From Homarus americanus (Eukaryota; Arthropoda; Malacostraca; Decapoda; Nephropidae), in contig NW_024753828.1 in NCBI RefSeq assembly GCF_018991925.1, positions 1,970,014-2,034,013 of the forward strand: 64,000 bases of DNA, in the 5' to 3' direction. The notes under the pieces were generated by a model, which searched no databases, was not told where the DNA came from, and worked only from the letters and a program-made list of their open reading frames with translations. Shown here piece by piece: positions 34,231 to 46,919 of this stretch. The translations under genes were made by a program, and so were the position numbers. How positions within the stretch are numbered: position 1 is the stretch's first letter; every line of letters begins with the position of its first letter.

Positions 34231-34455
34231 CTAACCCAGCCTCCACAGTCGCAGGATCTCGTTGACGGCCAACTTGAGGGACCTAGTGACCCACTCACCA
34301 AGGTGCTTCGCCAAGATGTGTATAGTAATCCCAGCTTTCTTTTTACAGAAGGAGGACGAAGTCGCCACCAGAGCGACCTGAAAGTGGTTTCCGTGGTCGA
34401 AGACCTTGTAGCCGAGATGCCAGCAGGAAAAGGCGTGGAACCCTGAAATTTCCAT
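34231..34455 (-). CDS. Unrecognised short open frame
   Basis: A 74-codon frame with FSCWHLGYKVFDHGNHFQVA and ILAKHLGEWV. It looks coding in composition, but overlapping frames are also open and no domain or splice context was recognised. Function unknown. Confidence 0.15.
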   Translation of the reverse strand: MEISGFHAFSCWHLGYKVFDHGNHFQVALVATSSSFCKKKAGITIHILAKHLGEWVTRSLKLAVNEILRLWRLG

Positions 34456-35363
34456 GGAGATGAAGACGCCGCTGCAGTTTTGCAGTTATACTCCCAGCCA
34501 GAGCCAGTGATCGATCCCACCATCAGTTTCATCTATTAAAATTAAAATTTTATTATGAACGCTTCATGCTATTTTTAAGTATGTTTTCTTTTCTTTGTTT
34601 AGTTTTGTTTTTAATTTGCATTATCTAATTTCTTCTATCTCAACTTTCAGCATGCTTTCCTGGTGACGGAGTCAAGGATCGAAGCTATCCCCAGAAATGG
34701 GTCGTTCCCGTCCCTGGAGAGAGCGAACTTGTCATTGACCGATGCCATCCCCCAGAATGGGTTCCTACCCGGCGCCGGAGCGAGTTAATGATCTCTGTCC
34801 ATTGTATAGTTTCAGTCTTCGGGTAGCTGAACGTTTTTCAATGAACAGTTATTTATTATTAATTATTATCATTATTATTATTATTATTACAGTATTATTA
34901 CACAAACACACACACACAAATACACACACGCACACACACATGCACCTCACACACAAACAAACACCTCTTGCCCGACGTTCACCTGATGAATAGTAAATGT
35001 AATGCTGGAGGGCACCTAAAAAGGAATAAGGATAGTCTTAAGACAAACCTGTAAAGGTGCCAAATCGCATCCCTCACCTGGGAGTTGATTACTCCACATT
35101 GTAACGCTTGGAGGAGCACCACACAAGAAGGTGTCAATACTTTCCACTTAGCTCGACTGCAAACCGAGGCAGATAGGCATTAACGCCGATAAGACACTGC
35201 CACCGCCCCTGCTGCACTAGATGTGCAACTCATGTGAACGACTCTGCCGGTCCTGTATCGTCTTCTTTAGTCACCTCAAAACTCACCAATGAAGGTGACA
35301 TCCCTCATAACTCATATCATTGTATCATATTCAATTCTGAGTGACAGCAAATTAGTAGTAGTA
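34456..35363. other. Non-coding sequence with simple repeats
   Basis: It holds an imperfect tandem pair of about 60 bp at 34676-34792 (CCCCAGAAATGGGT and CCCCCAGAATGGGT), (ATT)n at 34856-34890 and (CA)n at 34900-34960. No gene is supported. Confidence 0.5.
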
Positions 35364-35384
35364 GTGTGTGTGTGTGTGTGTGTG
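35364..35384. repeat. (GT)n microsatellite
   Basis: About ten GT units. Confidence 0.95.
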
Positions 35385-35642
35385 AAATAATTAATAATAA
35401 TAATAATTGATAATAAATAATGGTTTATTGAAAACGTTCTGCAGAACGAAAGCTGAAAATATGCATTAGACAAAAATAACTTATTACATACAAAGACATG
35501 GGGGTGGTGGGTTGTTTTACAAATGCTTCCATTACTGAAAGGAGAAGGAACATGAATTGAAAAAACAAATTATTACAGTTTGCAGTTAATGGCCGGTGCT
35601 GGTCTCTTGTCATACTGTGTGAGATACGTAGGCCACATGGTT

Positions 35643-35885
35643 CAGTAACTCGTCTGGAGATGTTAACATGAAGGACCTCACGTGGTCATGGAGACACCGG
35701 GTGGTGTGGCGTTGATGCGGTGCAGTAACTCGTCTAGAGATGTTAACATGAAGGACCTCACGTGGTCATGGAGACACCGGGTGGTGTGGTGTTGATGCGG
35801 TGCAGTAACTCGTTCGTAGGTGTTAATATGAAGGACATCTCGGTCATGGAGACACCGGGTGGTGTAGTGTTCACGCGGTATAGTG
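35643..35885. repeat. 80-bp tandem repeat, three units
   Basis: Units start CAGTAACTCGT at 35643, 35723 and 35803 and share GAAGGAC and GGAGACACCGGGTGGTGT. The third is the most diverged. Confidence 0.9.
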
Positions 35886-35895
35886 ACTCGACCTA

Positions 35896-36423
35896 GGGTA
35901 TGGCAGGGTATTATAGGAGAATCTGCCCTAACTTTTCTGATGTTGCTCGACTATTAACTGATTTAGTTAGTCCTAAAGGAGATTTTGTGTGGACGGAAAG
36001 TTGTCAAGAAGCATTTGAGAAAATTGTGCAATTTTGATGTCAAAACCATTTGTTGTACAAGTAGATGTAAGTGACGTAGCAGCTGGGGCAGTTTTATTGT
36101 AAGCAGGTAATAATGATGTTTTGCACACGGTATCTAACATGTCTACTAAATTTAAGCCTCTTCAAAGAAATTACTCTACCATTGAGAAAGAAACAGCTGC
36201 ATTGTTAATGACGCTATATAAATTTGATGTATACCTTGGGAACAGCAACCATAAAATCATTGTATATAGTGACCACAACCCCTTGCAATTTGTTATGTGC
36301 AGGAAGAATAAAAATCAATGTTTAATTCGCTAGTGTTTGGCGCTTCAACCGTAAAAATATTGAAATTAGACATATCAAGCGTAAGGATAACATTATTGCT
36401 GATACCCTGTTTAGCCTATATTA
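35896..36423 (+). pseudogene. Ty3/Gypsy RT-end and RNase H fragment, second lineage
   Basis: In order it encodes YYRRICPNFSDVARLLTDL and FVWTESCQEAFEKI (end of reverse transcriptase), then KPFVVQVDVSDVAAGAVLL, YSTIEKETAALLMTLYKFDV, SDHNPLQF and IRHIKRKDNIIADTL (RNase H). At least four stops or shifts interrupt it. The sequence differs clearly from the Gypsy at 5.8-8.6 kb and has opposite orientation. The integrase is missing, since a purine tract and putative LTR follow directly. Confidence 0.85.
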
Positions 36424-36461
36424 AGCAGATCTTATAATTGTGTGTTGCCAATGTAAAATTT

Positions 36462-36475
36462 TAAGGAGGGGGTAT
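36462..36475 (+). promoter_or_regulatory. Probable polypurine tract of the second Gypsy lineage
   Basis: AAGGAGGGGG just before TATTTATGTATGGCC. Its position after pol remnants and before a TG-starting segment fits a 3' polypurine tract. Confidence 0.55.
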
Positions 36476-36478
36476 TTA

Positions 36479-37360
36479 TGTATGGCCTAATGCACAGTAA
36501 TGCATTGCATTATGCATAGTGAATTTTTTTATGCTCGTTACCCTCCCCTTCCGTTATGGTGTTGGCGTTGGTGATAATGTAAAATATTTTGTATAATTGT
36601 TTGTGAGCAAAACTGGTACTCCATAGGTAAAAATTTTCCTAAGATGTATGTTTGTATGTTTAACTATTTTTGCAGCTTAGTGGAGTTGTTTTATATTTGT
36701 GCTGTTAGGCTTGTAGTCTACCAGTACACCGGGTTTTGTCAGTCACCGCTGGGCTTTGGAAGGGAGAGGACGTCTGAGTTTAGTTGAGTATTATATATTC
36801 AGTGCTGCTCTATTATTATTATGTGTTGTGTGTAAAGGCAATAAATTATTGTGTTATAAGGTGCTTTATGGTTTATATACTGTGCACATATTAGTTGTTT
36901 ATTAAGGATTGAAAACCAAGTGCAGTTTAACTTTGTAAGGAGTCATTGCCTATGATGTTTTGTTCTATGTTAAATATTTTAAAAGTTTGTGATTATATAT
37001 TACTTATTCTCTTTACTTAATTTATCCGTTCATTATGTAACCTGCACATTTATTGTGGCAAACTTATTGAAATTTAAATCTTTTGTGACGTGTTTAATTG
37101 CAAACCTTTACTCCTGAACTGATTATAAAGTAAGAGGGCTGTTATTGAACCCATGATGCACAATTTTTTCCTTAAGCTTGTTTGTAGCTTTTGCATTTAA
37201 CATCGTTTGTCGTGTATTGAAGTAACATTAATTTTAAGTGATAAATATTAAGGACAAAGTTGTGCCGAGTTTCCAATTTTTTGTTGTTGTGCCATATGTG
37301 TCCTCATTATTATATTAATTTTTAATGTAATTCAAGTTCCTAAGTCTAGGCATAACACAT
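36479..37360 (+). mobile_element. Putative 3' LTR of the second Gypsy lineage
   Basis: It starts TGTATGGCC after the purine tract and contains TATTATATATTC (about 36789) and AATAAATT (about 36840) as possible TATA and polyadenylation signals. The right end is not fixed (a CA near 37350 is one option). No second copy is in the window, so this rests on context alone. Confidence 0.4.
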
Positions 37361-37446
37361 CCCAGCGAGTTCTTAAGTCATCGATAAGATATTATTCCTA
37401 GTTAGTCCTTGTCATCACATAGTAATGGAGATCCGTTTTAACGTAT

Positions 37447-38087
37447 TAAGGCCGATTCACACGACCCGTTTCTGTCCCGACCGTCAGGCCGTTGGCTAGA
37501 CTCCGTCAATATTTCTTAAATGCATTTTAATGTAACTGTTCACACGACCCGTCATGCTGACGGTGGCAGGCGGCCGACAGCCGACCGACACGTCTCGGAT
37601 TTCTTCTCGAGAAATCCTGGCCGGTTTGACGGCGTCAAACTGCAAGTTTTTCTTTTGGGGGTACTGCTTTTCGGCAGTTGGTGTTCATCTTTGCCAGGTC
37701 TATTTCGATTTTTTCTAGTAAATAATTAAACTTAGCCTTGGACATTCTGAAGTATTGGTAGAATTTTGCTTCATCATCTGCCAGTTCTTTATAGAGGGTC
37801 CAGAATTCTCCATCGCACTTTCTCTTTTTTCAGTGACTGATGTACCCATAACCTTTTCCTCTTTCCACGAACTTTTTCTTCCTCCTCTTCTTCTAGCAGA
37901 AGAGCAATTGCCGCCAAATTCTTAAGAGACCGACCGGCAATGATCCTCACACAACACGAGTTATGTAAGCACTGAATGACGGTATCAGACGGACCGGGAA
38001 CGTGTCGTGTGAATACACAACATTCTGACGGCGCCAAGCCGACGGTCTGACGGTCGGAACAGAAACGGGTCGTGTGAATCGGCCTTA
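37447..38087. mobile_element. MITE with long GC-rich inverted ends (Harbinger-like style)
   Basis: The left end TAAGGCCGATTCACACGACC and the inverse of the right end are identical for about 28 bases and similar for about 40 (continuing CGTTTCTGT-CCGACCGTCAG). The element is 641 bp with no transposase. The end style resembles the 54337/57934 and 46867 termini (TAAGGCCCGTCCACACG). A target duplication could not be resolved. Confidence 0.8.
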
Positions 38088-38522
38088 TGTGGACCAATAA
38101 GACGTAGTGGCGTAGAGTATAGGTAATGCAGCACAGGTAAGGTAAATTGGCCTAGGGCCCACCGGTATCTGGGGCCCACTGAAAAATAATTCTGTCGCGC
38201 AGCGTGCGTCATCGTATAACCTTGTTTCAAGTGTACACCGAGCATTTCCCATTATATAATATATTCGGCTAAACCATAAGGGCCCCTGGTATTAACAAGT
38301 ATAGGTCCCGGAGTGGGGCCCCTTGCAATAATAAGTATAGATCTGCAGGTCTTTCAACTGGTGGGCCACGAATAGGCCCTATAGTAAAATGAAAAAAATA
38401 AGATAAAATAAGATAATAAAAAAATACATGTATATATACAGTTTTTAAATGTCCGTGTCCCACCATCGATCTATCTATCTATCTATTTATCTATCTATCT
38501 ATACATACATATATACTGAGAG

Positions 38523-38588
<66 letters not shown>

Positions 38589-38879
38589 GAGAGAGAATAG
38601 TTCAAGAAACCTTCAGCGCCTTGATGTGTGAAGGACAGGATCGTTTCACGTTCAGTACGTGCTGAAGTCATTGTTGGTTTGCTGACAGCCTGCTCAGCCA
38701 GTCAGTATCTTCTCAGCCTCAGTTCAGTAATATTTTATATTGTGTACGCGGCACTCATTATTTACTAATGATATTTACATGTTGTTAAATGGACTTCAGT
38801 GTTATATTACGTGTGTTTTTGTGTCTGTTTCTTTATATTGGTACAGATTATTCTTGGGGGATTCTCATGAGATAAATAT
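38088..38879. other. Non-coding sequence and simple repeats
   Basis: 38105 has TAGTGGCGTAG, a possible decayed hAT end of the CAGTGGCGTAG type ahead of the transposase relic. 38468-38503 is (CTAT)n and 38519-38597 is (GA)n. Confidence 0.45.
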
Positions 38880-41330
38880 GTCGTCCCTGAAAAATATCTG
38901 AGGGCTCACAAAGAGAAAGTTAAAGCAGCCAAAGCTGCACAACTGCAATCAGTTCCAAAGCTGACAACATTTTTAAAAACCAAAAGGAGATTCAGAGCAC
39001 CAGTGACAGTAAAACACTCCAGGATGACACAGAGATGTTCACTTCATGATTCAGATGACGAAGAGGTCAGCCGAGTCACAGAGATTAAATAAATCAGCAC
39101 CTACAGCAATGGAAGTGGTTCACACTCCAGACTGAAGCTTCATCCGATTCATCACAGTTGACTTATAAGAAACATTCTGTGAACAAGCTGTCAGTGTTGA
39201 TTTGTGTGTATAAAGTGATCCAGCTGATCAGCGACACAATTGATGATAAACTGATTGAGTATTTACTAACCATCCTCTTGATCTAAATTCAGAACAAGGT
39301 GATTTTCAAGATCTGCAAGAAGTGAAAAGGAAAAGAGTTCCATGGAGGTGCCTGCAAACTTGCTTACACGTCAAATGGCAAATGATGAAAAAGGTGTGAA
39401 TGGTTTGTGTATTCTCCAAAAAACTGAGATGTATTTTGTGTTCCATGCAAGCTATTTAGCAAGCAAGTCTCATTGTTTACTAGTGGGTTTAGACTGGAAA
39501 ACTGCCAGCGTAGAGCTGTTGAACATGAAAGTAGCAAAGAGCATAAAATCTTCAGTTATTACTTTGGGGTGCAGGCAATACAGCAAGGCGAATTGATCTC
39601 ACCTTTGGCTTTGTATGTAGAATTGAGAGAAAATACTGAAAGAAGTTCTAATGCGCATATTGAAAACACTAAAATTTTAACATCAAGAGGTCTTCTCTCA
39701 GAGGTAGTGATGAAAAGAATAGGCTCTAGCAAATAATGGGATTTCATTCTTGGAGTACTGAACCTGGCAAAATTTGACTCCTTTTCTTGCACAGCATCTA
39801 AGTATGGTGCTGTAAGGTGGAAAGACTTCATTCTCTCAAAACGATTTAGAGGAAATAGTCAATCTGATATTGAAGAAATTCAATTAATAATCATAAGTGA
39901 AGTGAAACAAGCCAAATATTATTCAGTTAGTGTAGATTCCACACCGGATGTTAGTAATATGCTGACCAACTTACATTCATAGTTCGTTGCGTCAAACCTG
40001 ATGGCAAACCTGTTGAGCGATTTCTAAATCAGACATACATGACCATGGTGCAGAGCATAGCCTCAACTGTTGTACAGTTAATTAAAGATGTTGGTCTTGA
40101 TTTGAGTGACGTGAGAGGGCAGAGTTATGACAATGCTGCCAATATGTCAGTATTTACACTGGCCCCAAGCCAGAATAAAGACTATGAATCGCCTGGCATA
40201 TTGTGTCCCTTGTGCAGGTCACTCCTTGAACCTTGTAGGAACGCTGAAGCTGCCAGCAGTTACCTTTGGGTCTGTTGCATATTCCAGATTCTTTTTGCAA
40301 GCCTTATACAATCCTCTTCTCAGCCTCCACATACAGAGATGGGATCACTTGAAAGCTGCACTACCTGCTGAAGGATTGTGTGAAAGCCCTTTCAGAAACT
40401 CTCGCTGGAGTGCGAGGGCTGATGCTGTTAAAGCAGTGTTTTTTACATTACCTTGAGATAAAGTCAGCACTGGAGAACATATGTTCTGACAGTGAGACAA
40501 ACTGTATACAAGCTAAAGGTAAGGCCTCATAAGACAAATGGAAGCATTTGAAACAGCACTTACTGTAATATGGTATAAAATCTTAATTAAGAGATTAATG
40601 TATTGGTCACTAAAAAAGTTGACCAATCCTCTGTCAGTTGTGAAACTGTATGAGAGTTTGATCTCCTCTGTCTCAGAAATGAGACAGGGTCAGTTTGATG
40701 AAATAGAAGATCAGACTAGGGCCTTTGCTGAGCCTGCTACACAGACACAACAAAAGAACAAAAGAGAAAACATTTCTTTATGAATCAGTTGGCACTGAAA
40801 TCAACTTGAGTAATGTGAGAAGTTCAAGGTGGACAATTTCACACCATATTAGATTGCCTTAGGAATGAATTAGAGACAGGAGTGAATGCCAGTTAACTCA
40901 GAAATAGAAAAAGCAGCTTGCTTAGCTTTTTAACGGAGTATGACAGTATGAAATGTGATGATCTCAGTCCAATTGAATTGGTTGTCAGTAAATCATCCAG
41001 TGACCGGGAAGCATTCTGGTTCTAGATGAGTTTTTGTAATTTAAAGACATTTTGTCTTCTTCTGAATCTGACAGGTCATGATGTAAACATGTCCACTTTT
41101 AAGCGAGGTCCAAAGATGGTATTTGACAACTGCCTTCAAACATTAGTGTCTTGGTGAGAATTTTCCTTACTATCCCTTATTACAAATTGTGAAGGAGAGA
41201 GGTCTTTTCTTACTCTATCTTAGGGTGAAAAATCACCTGAGGCTCAATATAGACAAACCAGATTAAACTTACTATATTATTATGCGTTGAATCTGGCAGG
41301 AAGAATTTATTTTGGAAATTAAGGAAATTT
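38880..41330 (+). pseudogene. hAT transposase, ZMYM1-like, multiply frameshifted
   Basis: Across shifting plus-strand frames the order is that of a full hAT transposase of the ZMYM1/DUF4371 type. It runs from a Lys-rich start (PKLTTFLKTK), through a TTF-type zinc-finger remnant (FTSGFRLENCQRRAVEHESS, 39473-39540) and the catalytic core (KYYSVSVDSTPDVS, about 39915), to DVRGQSYDNAANMS (40105-40150) and YCVPCAGHSLNLVG (40190-40240). The C-terminal ERSF-type dimerisation motif is near 41195. At least six shifts or stops make it inactive. It is a separate lineage from the 2-kb hAT element. Confidence 0.85.
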
Positions 41331-41409
41331 TGTTGTACTTCATGTGCTTTAAAATTGATTATGCTTCAAGTTAATTGTATTTTTCATTATTCCCATATAT
41401 AAGATGTTA

Positions 41410-41600
41410 TCATGCACAAAAATCGTGTCCACTACCCACAGTGAGGTTTCGAAAAGCCTTGAGTCTGAAGTTTCGAAACAGCTGGGGAAATGCTATGGTC
41501 GGCCAACAAATGTAGCCCACTGTAGTGTGTGTGGGGAATAGAGGAGGTGGGGTTAGTCTAGTAACAGGCTGTGTAGGTGGAGCATAACATCGTGAATTCT
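41410..41600 (+). repeat. Inverted repeat, left copy of a 150-bp pair
   Basis: It starts CATGCACAAAAATCGTGTCC and is the inverse of 46920-47062, through TTTCGAAACAGCT and TGGTCGGCCAACA. A related terminus is at 58890-58918. This looks like the ends of an unrecognised DNA transposon. Confidence 0.7.
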
Positions 41601-42738
41601 CAATCACTGATAACAATAAGAATGTCATGAAGATAGTTAATATTATTAAGCATGGTGATGTGTAACGGGTAAATAAAGCACTACAACGACCATATCTCTG
41701 CCGTTCATGGCTACGACGGTGCGAATGATGGGCACCAGTATTTAAATCTCCGTGACCACCAGTAATGGTAGTCACGGAGAATACACAAGTTGTTACCAAA
41801 GTTGGCGACACCCACACCAGGGAAGAGATGATGTCGAACACTGAAACATGCCGAGGTGTCATTCCTACCATCGTCGTCACCAACAGGTAAGTCACGTCAA
41901 CATAGCCCATGCCGTCCTTATACTATTGCAGGGTGTCCCATGACTGACAGCAGATATTATCGAGGTGAAAGAATATGTGATATCGAGTTGAAAATCTTCT
42001 ATACACATAAGCATTTTTCGGCTGGCAAAAGTCCTGGGAAAATGAACCAAGTCATAAGCTAAACATGATCAAATCATCAGTTTATCTTGGTCACCATCAA
42101 AACAATCCTCTCGACATCACGAAACTATTCTGAATTGTCTGGAATTGGGCATAAGCATTGACACATGGCCAACTCATGTCTTCCCTAATGGAGCCCACCT
42201 ACGCTCCAACTGCCGAACACAAATAACAGTCCAACATATACTCATTGAATGACCTATTTATAATCGGTATCGAACAATGTGCTTCACTAGCCCTACAATG
42301 TAAGATATTTTAGCAGAGACCCAAAATTTTCCCTAAGTTCAGTTTGACCTTTTGAAATACTGTAATCTCCTCCAAACAATATAACACTAAATTATAGAAA
42401 CACAAATATGTTAACTAATCCCTCTGGCCAGCCCTAGGCGAGACTCAGATGGGTGTCAGTGGTGGTTAAACTAAAACTTGATGATGATGATTATCGGCGA
42501 ATGTTCACTCTACAGTCGCAGGGGTGGTGGTGGAGGTTTTGGGTGGGGGATCCACTTGCAGTTCACTATGAATACATGAAATAGAAAGGGTTTCTTGGGC
42601 AGTTGATCAAAAGATTTACCAAACGTTATGTCAGAGTAATAATACTTAACCTAGGTGTTACTAATACCATTAATTTACTCTAGTATATAAAAGACTGCAT
42701 CAGTTACCACAACATAATATTACTCTGTCATTTCAGAT
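41601..42738. other. Non-coding sequence
   Basis: A short inverted pair, TAAATCTCCGTGACCACCAG and GGTAGTCACGGAGAATACAC, lies at 41742-41787. Nothing else could be supported. Confidence 0.4.
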
Positions 42739-43322
42739 ATGCCTGCAGGACGAGCAAATTCGTCGGCAGTGATTGCTGAGCGAGGCCAAATCATCGGGAC
42801 GTGGAGAGCCGGGGCAAATGTGTGGAACATTGCTCTCGAAGTGGGAAGTAGCACCAAGACGATTAGGAGGTGGATCCGCCAGTGGGAGGAAGAGGGCTCA
42901 GTGGAGACGAAACCTCGAAGTGGGAGGCCACGAGTAACGTCGGCAAGGATGGACGCCATGATCGTGGCAGCTGCAACGGCATATCCAATGCGAACATCAG
43001 TGGAGCGCATAAGAAATGGGCCTCAACTGCCATCACATGACGATGAGACGCCGACTTCATGAAGCCGGGATCGACTGCCATATTCCAGCTCACAAAGGGT
43101 GGCTAACACCTACTCACAAGGAGTGTCGACTCGGCTTTGCATTGGAACACCTTCCACACAGAGAAGAATACTGGAGAACCAATATATATACCGATGAAAC
43201 GGTGTTCAGGTAAGTGGGAGCCGAAGCAAGGCAGTGCTGGCGGCCCCCCAACACACGCTACCATGAGAAACACATTCAACATCGCGCAGTGAGTGATAGG
43301 GTGTCAGTGTCATTCTGGGGGT
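42739..43322 (+). pseudogene. Tc1-like transposase, truncated
   Basis: The first frame (42739-43062) encodes a helix-turn-helix pair: RGQIIGTWRAGANVWNIA with TKTIRRWIRQWEEEG, then KPRSGRPRVTS, a GRPR-type AT-hook-like linker. A shift near 43015 leads to HMTMRRRLHEAGIDCHIPAH and EEYWRTNIYTDETVFR, with the first catalytic Asp of the DDE/D triad. After a stop at 43212 the reading continues to YHEKHIQHR and VSFWG. It ends at 43322 before the second and third catalytic residues. No inverted terminal repeat was found. It is a dead Tc1/mariner relic. Confidence 0.88.
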
Positions 43323-43399
43323 GAAGATGAGGCAGGGCTTGGCTCGGGGGCAGCAGTACACACAACCTGTGAGCAGGGGGCTCAGGGGACTACCAACCT

Positions 43400-44979
43400 G
43401 TGTCAAACCTAAAGAGGGGAGTACTTGGCAGCAAAGGGCAGGAGTTGGCGGTGTAGGTCGGAGATGGCGGTACAGAGTGCAACGAAGAGTTCAACATGAC
43501 TGGTAAATTCTTGGAAGAGGGACATGATCTGTGTCATGTCACTGGAGAGGGTTGTGGGGGGGGCACTGGTGGCGGCACAAGGCTTGACAGCGTCAGGGTA
43601 GAGACAGGTTATGGGGGCACTGGTGGCGGTACAAGGCGACAGTGTCAGAAGAGACGGGGTTGTGGGGCACTGGTGGCGGCACAAAGCTTGACAGCGTCAG
43701 AGTAGCGACAGGGTTGTGGGGGGGCACGGGGCTTGATAGCGTCAGAGTAGAGACGGGGAGAGCTCAGTAGTGGTTGAGTTAGGGAATGGTAGGAGCTGTT
43801 GTGGTGCAGCCTGGTGAAGCCAGGCAGGCAGGTGTCCCAGTAGACTGTGGAGGCAGGGGTGGCGTTGTGGCGCAGCCCTTGGGGAGGCCTCCTTGGGACA
43901 GAAGGGCGACTGGGGCACTGCCGTGAGTCAGCACTGTGCCGGCCGCCAGAGTTACAGCACCTGGGCTCAACTACATAGCCGACACCACCCCTAATAGGTG
44001 GTCTTTGATTTTCTGGGCACAGGAGGCGGAGTTGTGGTTACGTGAGCAGAAGCGACATCTAGGACGATCACGTCGGCAGCAGGCAGTGAAAGTGTGACCC
44101 CAATGAGAGCAGATAATACAAAATGCAGGCCCAGGATGATAGGGTTCTGCCATAAAGCGGTGGAAGGATTGGATGGGCTTCCACAGTGGTTGGACATACC
44201 TTTCCTTCCCTTGACAATAACAGCAGCAGTGGAGTGTTTCTCCGGTAATGTCGATGTATATTGAGTATATTTGAATTAAAGTCACGCATCTTCGATGTCA
44301 ATGGAATCGTTTCACTAGGGTGTGGCAACATTCATCAGCGTCTGCTGGGGGGCCACTAGGACAACCCCGTCAAAGCCAACAGTACTAAGGGTTTTATAGA
44401 CATCAGGAGTCTGACACTTGATAAAGTTCCGGTTCTTACCTTGTCGGAATTGAATGTTGGGACCATGCTGTCGGCAGTACTTCATCATCCAATTAAACCG
44501 ATCCTCAGTTTTAATGAATCCTTGGGAAAGTGGAGATTCAGCTTACTTGTTTGTTTGGCAGAGGGAGCAGGTGATAGGGACCATGGCATTGCTGTTTCCA
44601 CTGTGGCTAGTGTTTCCCATAGAAACATTACCGTCACTGTCATAATCACTGTGGTCTGACTCTTGAAGGGTGTTGGATTCAGTCAAGACCTGCTGTGTTT
44701 TATTCCCAGTTGAATTCTTTCTGTGTGTGTAATCCATTTCTTCCTATCACTCATGATCTCATCACTGTCACTTCCTTCACTTTTCTTCATCGACTCTCGC
44801 CTCCTCTTCTTTTCTTTCTTACTAATCACCTCTTGAAAATTGTCTATCACTTCTATTGTTGTTGGCCGCGGATTGTCTGCTTCCGATTCGCTACTTGAAA
44901 GCCTTAGGTCGTCTTCTAAGTTGTTCAGTAGGGCAATCTTTTCTTCTTTAGCCAAAGCCTTCTGGTTTCTGCCCACCAC
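43400..44979 (-). pseudogene. Non-LTR retrotransposon ORF1 (gag-like) with two CCHC knuckles
   Basis: It is read on the minus strand across three frames. An acidic/Lys-rich N-terminus is followed by a Ser-rich stretch with KKEKKRRRESMKK (44683-44979) and more of the same (44543-44737). Next comes a zinc-knuckle segment (43971-44285) with CIICSHWGHTFTAC and CRFCSRNHNSASC, fitting C-x2-C-x3/4-H-x4-C. A Pro/Thr/Ala-rich C-terminal region ends in FQEFTSHVELFVALCTAI (43409-43540). This is the usual make-up of I/Jockey-type ORF1 nucleic-acid chaperones. No endonuclease or RT follows; the Tc1 relic starts at 43322. Confidence 0.75.
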
Positions 44980-46570
44980 TCTCCCCAGGCATTGTGCAAT
45001 GCTTGTGTTCGGTCACAGGCGAGATGGAGAGGCAACGACGTCACTACCACGTCATACAACGTCACGCTCTTCGCACTGCGCATGCGCAGATGCGAAAAAT
45101 AACCAACCAGGGTCCAGGCAGAAAGTCCAGATATTTTATCTAAAATATTGTCTAAGTCCAGCAACTATAAATTTCACAAGCGACATCTGTGCTTACAACT
45201 GGGCTCCACTGTAGTTCTCTAAACAGACTGAAGGTAGTCGTCTCACTAAATTCATCAGAAATGGGAATTATAGAGATCACTCACAGCTGTTGACGTTACA
45301 CGGTGCGCATGTGAAAGGTGTAATGTATATAGTTATTCAATTTTGACGGTCACGAGTTCCCATGGTAACATGTGTCTTATTATGTGATATAGTAGGCTTA
45401 GTAGGGTTTACGGTTTTTATCGATTATTAATGAAAATAACACTGTTTTTGTAAAGGGATAACCCTCCATACACATGATACATGATGGAGCTGTTTAGGAC
45501 ACAAGGTTGCTTCCAAAACGCTATAGACAACTTATTATACACTGTATTTAACATAATTACATACTCTAGCGTATGTAGTCTTAATTAAATATCTGAAGAC
45601 CCCTCCAAACAAAAACATGTAAACCAAACCAACATGCATATTCGTTAATAAAAATAAAATACTAGAGTATGTTTTAACAACAGTTATCACTGTTTGCCAC
45701 TAATGACGCATCGATAGTTATAATAAGTACGCGTATCCAACACCCTCATTCAATAAATGACCCTTACATAATAGTCGTTGATGAGGAAAGCCTACCTAGT
45801 TTCCCCAGATAAAGGATCTCATAAGTTTCTGAGCATGTATTTTATTTTCACCGCTCATATGTCGAAGATCGTTAGCAACAACCTGACCAAAATCACTGTC
45901 ATCATTTATAATATTTTCGGAGGAAGATAATGACTGCAGGTGGTGGAGGGCCTTTCAGGGTATTATCAGCATTGTCAGAAACCCTTTTGATCGGTCGTTT
46001 ACTTGTTAACGGTGTGGGTGAGGTTCACAGTATTCGATTCTGCAGCCGAACTAGAGACAGTCGGCGTAGCCTACAGACGGTGGGCGTGGCCGAACCAGTG
46101 ACAGTGGCTGGTGGATTATCATCAAGTCCCAGCAGCGGATCGTTAAATATCTAAATAAAAAAAATATACAGCCCTTTGTTAATAGTGAAAAAATATATAC
46201 ATACATACGTACAATACAGAAAGACGAAACGCTTGCATACGTACCTCGTGATCTGTACCTCAGACATCTTCTGTAGTGTGAGTATCCATGTTTGACAGAT
46301 TGTTTGAATTATCATCAATGAGGAAATGCAGTGCGTCAAAGCACCATAATGTGGGAATATAAATGTCCTCAGTTCCAGACTTTTTAATTTTGCATCTTCT
46401 TAGTTCGTCTATGCTGATTTCGAAGGGATTCAATTTTCTCTTCACATCACTTGTGTACTATGAGTCCCGCTACTATTCACGTCCTCTGTAATCTGTCAGT
46501 GCCGCTGCATTTGTCCCTGTTCATGTCCACTTTGACATTCCATGGACAAGGTGCTGACGATAGAGTTCAA
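44980..46570. other. Non-coding; probable LINE 5' UTR at its left edge
   Basis: 44980-45165 is likely the leader of the ORF1 element. Beyond it I see no supportable feature. Confidence 0.35.
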
Positions 46571-46867
46571 TCAACACCATGGTCTCTTCTCTAGACCAAT
46601 GAAGGTTTCTTGGTCTGTCGCGGACGGTGGAACAGACATTTTCCAGTAGTGACTTGTGGCGAGACTGAAGAACTGGCAGCCAGGGTTCCAGGTTAACTTC
46701 GTTTGTCTGGCAGGTCGTCCATTCATACCCGACAGCAAACGGTCAAACCACCAGACGACCTTATCTGGCGATTTCGCTCGACCACGGGCACTCCGTTGAT
46801 TTGCCCGAACAACGGGCATTAAGCCAGTGCCCGTCGGACAGTGCTCGATCCTGTGGACTGGGCTTAA
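46571..46867 (-). mobile_element. Harbinger-like transposon end
   Basis: Read from 46867 leftwards it begins CCTTAAGCCCAGTCCACAGG and continues with CGGGCAAATCAACGGAGTGC. This aligns with 54337-54480 (TAAGGCCCGTCCACACG and GGGCAAACCAGCGGAGTGCC). The open frame here (46571-46819) is therefore probably terminal DNA and not protein. The other end of this copy was not found. Confidence 0.65.
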
Positions 46868-46919
46868 GGCAAAACGTATTTAAAAGGCTTGAAATTATGG
46901 TGGTATAAATAATAAATAA

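Noticed and set aside
34171..34532. A conserved gene from overlapping open frames on both strands
   Set aside because: Three frames are open at once, none has a recognisable domain, and no splice signals choose between them. Kept only as a low-confidence entry.
46571..46819. 82-codon frame as a gene
   Set aside because: Its DNA aligns with the terminal region of the Harbinger-like element at 54337-54480, so it is more likely transposon end sequence.
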